From assembly GCF_014192015.1 (NCBI RefSeq), contig NZ_JACHXJ010000004.1:124001-188000 (forward strand): 64,000 bases of DNA, in the 5' to 3' direction. The stretch is from Paenibacillus rhizosphaerae. GTDB taxonomy: Bacteria > Bacillota > Bacilli > Paenibacillales > Paenibacillaceae. A program made the position numbers and the translations under genes. The notes under the pieces are model-generated. The model did no database searches, had not been told where the DNA came from, and worked only from the letters and a program-made list of their open reading frames with translations. Below are positions 61,631 to 64,000 of this stretch, one piece after another. How positions within the stretch are numbered: position 1 is the stretch's first letter; the number at the start of each line of letters is the position of its first letter.

Positions 61631-63424
61631 ATGAGATCCTGGCTCCTCACGCGCTTTCCCCCGCTACACTCGATTGTTGTACAGCTATTCCTCTTCTTTT
61701 TCTTCGGGATGACTCTTCCTGTCCTTATAGGAGGGTTCTTGTCCTACCACAAATCGTCCTTGATCGTGGAACAGCAGGTCAGCAAGGTGGCCGCGCTAAC
61801 GATCGTGCAGGTCAGCGACAAGCTGAACATGTTTTTCAAGAAACTGGATGACTCCTCGATGATGGTATTAAACAGCAAAATCGTCCACAACATTTTGGAG
61901 CAAAGGCAGGGCGACAACGCCTATGAAACGACGCTCAAGGTGAAGGACGGTAAAGATATGCTGACCTCGATTATGATCAATTCACCGGAAATTCTCGATA
62001 TTTATATTTTTGATGTCAAAGGCAAAAACTCGGTGCTCAGCGCAGACTCCCTCATGTCGATCCCGAATCAGTGGGATTCCGACTGGTACAAAGCCATTTT
62101 GAAGGCGAACGGGAATACCGTATGGTTTGGGCTTTCCGAAACCTCATACCTGAAAAAGACCGGGATGGGCTTCCCGGTGTTTGGTCTAGGCAGGGCCATT
62201 CGCAGCTGGGAAACCGGTGAAATCATCGGCGTCATGTTTGTCGAGGTGATGGGGAACGTGCTGATCGATGAGCTGAACCGCGTTCAATTCGGCGATACGG
62301 GATACGTCTACATCGTCAACGACCGGAATCAGTATTTCTACCATCCCGACCCGGACGAGTACGGCCAAACGTCGAAGCTGCCGCTGCCGGCCCGGAAGAC
62401 GCAGCTTCGGGAGGGGCGGCGGAATACGCTGATGATTCCCGAGCAGCTCGACAACGACTGGCGCGTCGTCGGCGTCGTGCCGCTGGAGGAGATGACAGCC
62501 GATTCAGCCAGTATCCGCAATCTGACGGTGTTAATTACCCTCTGCTCGATCGTGCTGGCGATCGGCATGGGCTACTACGTTACACGCAGAATCGGGAATC
62601 CGCTCGTCAACTTGAGCCGCTTGATGCGCAAAGGGGAAGCCGGCGACCTGACCATCCGCAGCCGAAGCGTCGGACGCAACGAAATCGGCCAGCTGGGACG
62701 CAGCTTCAACAAGATGATCGAACAGATCGAGCTGCTCATCGAGCGGATTGCCAAGGAGGAATCCGAGAAGAAGAAAGCTGAAATCCGGGCGCTCCGGTAC
62801 CAGATCAATCCGCATTTTCTGTACAACACGCTGAATTCGATCCGCTGGCTGGCCAAGCTGAACCGCACGAACGATGTCGACCAAGCCGTCACCTCGCTCG
62901 TCCAGCTGCTCGAGGTCAGTATGGGGCGCAGCGGCGTCTTTATCCAGTTAGGCGAGGAGCTGGACCTGCTGCAGAAATACATGGTCATTCAAGGGTACCG
63001 GTATGACAATGCCATCAGTCTGCTGATCGATTGTCCCGATGAGCTGAAGCAAATTCCGATTCCGCGCATGCTGCTGCAGCCGATCGTGGAGAACGCGGTC
63101 TTCCACGGCATCGCGCCCAAAGACGAACCGGGCACGATTGAGATCCGCGCACGCCAAGAGGGGGAGGAGGTCATCGTCAGCATCGCCGACGACGGCGTAG
63201 GTATGAGCGAAGAGCGGCTGGCCCACATCTTCGCCGACGAGCGTGCCCACCATCACCGGGGGATGACCAACATCGGGCTGCGCCATGTGCATCAAACGAT
63301 TCGGCTGTATTACGGCAGCGGATACGGGGTCAGCGTGACCAGCGAGCTCATGCAGGGGACGGAGGTCACGATTACTTTTTCAAATTTAAAGGGGGATCAG
63401 GATGTACAAAGTGCTGTTGGTTGA
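61631..63424 (+). CDS. yesM: YesM-type sensor histidine kinase
   Basis: A 597-aa membrane kinase. TM1 (about residues 16-38), a dCache-like extracytoplasmic sensor (to about 300), TM2 (about 303-325), a HAMP region (GNPLVNLSRLM...), then His_kinase: LRYQINPHFLYNTLNSIRWLAK (H-box) and HATPase_c (MLLQPIVENAVFHG, ADDGVGMSEE). This is the 5TMR/LytS-related YesM family that senses extracellular sugars. AGAGGGTGATT precedes the ATG at 61631. It overlaps yesN by 23 bp. The target importer probably lies downstream of the window. Confidence 0.93.
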   Translation: MRSWLLTRFPPLHSIVVQLFLFFFFGMTLPVLIGGFLSYHKSSLIVEQQVSKVAALTIVQVSDKLNMFFKKLDDSSMMVLNSKIVHNILEQRQGDNAYETTLKVKDGKDMLTSIMINSPEILDIYIFDVKGKNSVLSADSLMSIPNQWDSDWYKAILKANGNTVWFGLSETSYLKKTGMGFPVFGLGRAIRSWETGEIIGVMFVEVMGNVLIDELNRVQFGDTGYVYIVNDRNQYFYHPDPDEYGQTSKLPLPARKTQLREGRRNTLMIPEQLDNDWRVVGVVPLEEMTADSASIRNLTVLITLCSIVLAIGMGYYVTRRIGNPLVNLSRLMRKGEAGDLTIRSRSVGRNEIGQLGRSFNKMIEQIELLIERIAKEESEKKKAEIRALRYQINPHFLYNTLNSIRWLAKLNRTNDVDQAVTSLVQLLEVSMGRSGVFIQLGEELDLLQKYMVIQGYRYDNAISLLIDCPDELKQIPIPRMLLQPIVENAVFHGIAPKDEPGTIEIRARQEGEEVIVSIADDGVGMSEERLAHIFADERAHHHRGMTNIGLRHVHQTIRLYYGSGYGVSVTSELMQGTEVTITFSNLKGDQDVQSAVG

Positions 63425-64000
63425 TGATGAAGCCATCGCAAGAATGGGGATTCGGTCTACTTTTGAATGGGAAGTCAACGGATTCGAGCTGGTGGGGGAA
63501 GCCTCCAACGGCCAGCGGGCGATGAAATGGGTCGAAAGCAAGGAGATCGACATTCTGATTACCGATATTGCCATGCCGGTCATGGATGGGCTTGAGCTGG
63601 CGCGCAGGACGAGGGAGATCTGTCCTTGGGTCAAGGTGCTCCTGCTCAGCTGCCACAGCGATTTCGAGTACGTCCGCGAGGGGATCCGGCTGGGTGCCTT
63701 TGACTATATCCTAAAGCCGATGCTGAGTGCGGAATCGCTGAAAACGGTGCTGTATGAAATGCGCCACAGCCTGCAGAAGGAGAAGGAGGATCACCGTATT
63801 CTGGAGCAGTACAAGGAAAAAAACAGCGCAGATCCGGCGGTTGCGGTGATGCCGCTGCCCCTCCCTGCAGATTGTCCGCCTCCGGATAAATCGCTGCACC
63901 AACGGATCGTCCAGCAGGCGGTCGAATATATTTCGGAGCATTTTACAGAGTCGATCTCTCTGCAGCAGGTTGCCGACAAGGTGTGCGTCAGCCGCAACTA
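63402..64000 (+). CDS. yesN: YesN-type AraC response regulator, truncated by window end
   Basis: The gene continues past base 64000; 199 codons are visible. Receiver domain: VLLVDDEAIARMGIRSTF, phospho-acceptor Asp55 in LITDIAMPVMDGLELAR, Ser/Cys in LLLSCHSDFEY, Lys in DYILKPM. A helical linker follows and the beginning of the AraC HTH (ISLQQVADKVCVSRN) is reached at the window end. AAAGGGGGA lies about 6 bp before the ATG inside yesM. The pair would sense a sugar and activate its importer genes. Confidence 0.92.
   Translation, partial: MYKVLLVDDEAIARMGIRSTFEWEVNGFELVGEASNGQRAMKWVESKEIDILITDIAMPVMDGLELARRTREICPWVKVLLLSCHSDFEYVREGIRLGAFDYILKPMLSAESLKTVLYEMRHSLQKEKEDHRILEQYKEKNSADPAVAVMPLPLPADCPPPDKSLHQRIVQQAVEYISEHFTESISLQQVADKVCVSRN

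Overview
The window looks like a chromosomal segment of an endospore-forming, GC-rich Firmicute of the Paenibacillus type. Evidence: strong AAGGAGG-type ribosome binding sites throughout, frequent TTG/GTG starts, a des-desK-desR set very close to the Bacillus one, CotB/CotH spore-coat genes, a YesM/YesN pair, an LplB/LplC-type sugar importer with an intracellular GH29 fucosidase, a GH4 galactosidase, a secreted GH74 xyloglucanase, and cre-like (CcpA) sites. No rRNA, tRNA, CRISPR array, insertion sequence or phage module was seen. Genus assignment is inference.

Layout. 1-2659: end of a membrane fatty-acid desaturase followed by the DesK/DesR thermosensor. 2752-5895: a two-component system divergent from a secreted repeat-containing protein. 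6132-10072: threonine-aldolase-like enzyme, DedA protein, MsrA and an MFS exporter. 10189-10846: two small minus-strand genes. 11202-13254: serine hydrolase and RpiR/MurR regulator. 13451-17147: GAF/PAS sensor kinase, small membrane protein, GNAT enzyme, Lrp regulator and VOC protein. 17322-24826: alpha-fucoside uptake and hydrolysis locus (membrane AraC regulator, two permeases, lipoprotein, GH29). 25123-26033: ArsR-type regulator and AHSA1-like protein. 26301-28801: AraC regulator divergent from GH4 alpha-galactosidase. 28945-32690: poorly conserved stretch with an OatA-like SGNH protein, a broken inositol-monophosphatase gene, an APH-like kinase and the tail of a glycoside hydrolase.

32745-36292: heterodimeric ABC exporter. 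36740-40511: ABC-2 drug-type exporter plus its two-component system, with an 11-bp-spaced direct repeat upstream. 40480-43116: MalT-like STAND regulator. 43454-47859: spore-coat island (two CotB-like proteins, an ArsB-type permease with a 45-aa membrane microprotein in front of it, and a divergent CotH kinase). 47946-52601: BceRS-BceAB peptide-antibiotic detoxification module with a candidate BceR box. 52850-56068: large secreted stalk-domain protein with seven ~125-residue repeats. 56358-60234: GH74 xyloglucanase and LacI regulator with related operators. 60326-64000: YugN-like protein, PPOX-like flavoprotein, and YesM/YesN (YesN cut by the window end).

Themes. Carbohydrate scavenging: fucoside, galactoside and xyloglucan genes, each beside a dedicated regulator and a possible CcpA site. 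Envelope and antibiotic stress: Des/DesKR, Bce, two exporters and several two-component systems. Sporulation: the CotB/CotH island, where the CotB-like protein carries 18 basic Ser/Thr pentapeptides that fit a CotH kinase substrate. The observations I rate most worth following are the coat island with its unlisted microprotein, the seven-repeat stalk protein, the direct-repeat regulator box at 36631-36651, and the decayed genes at 30400-32690.
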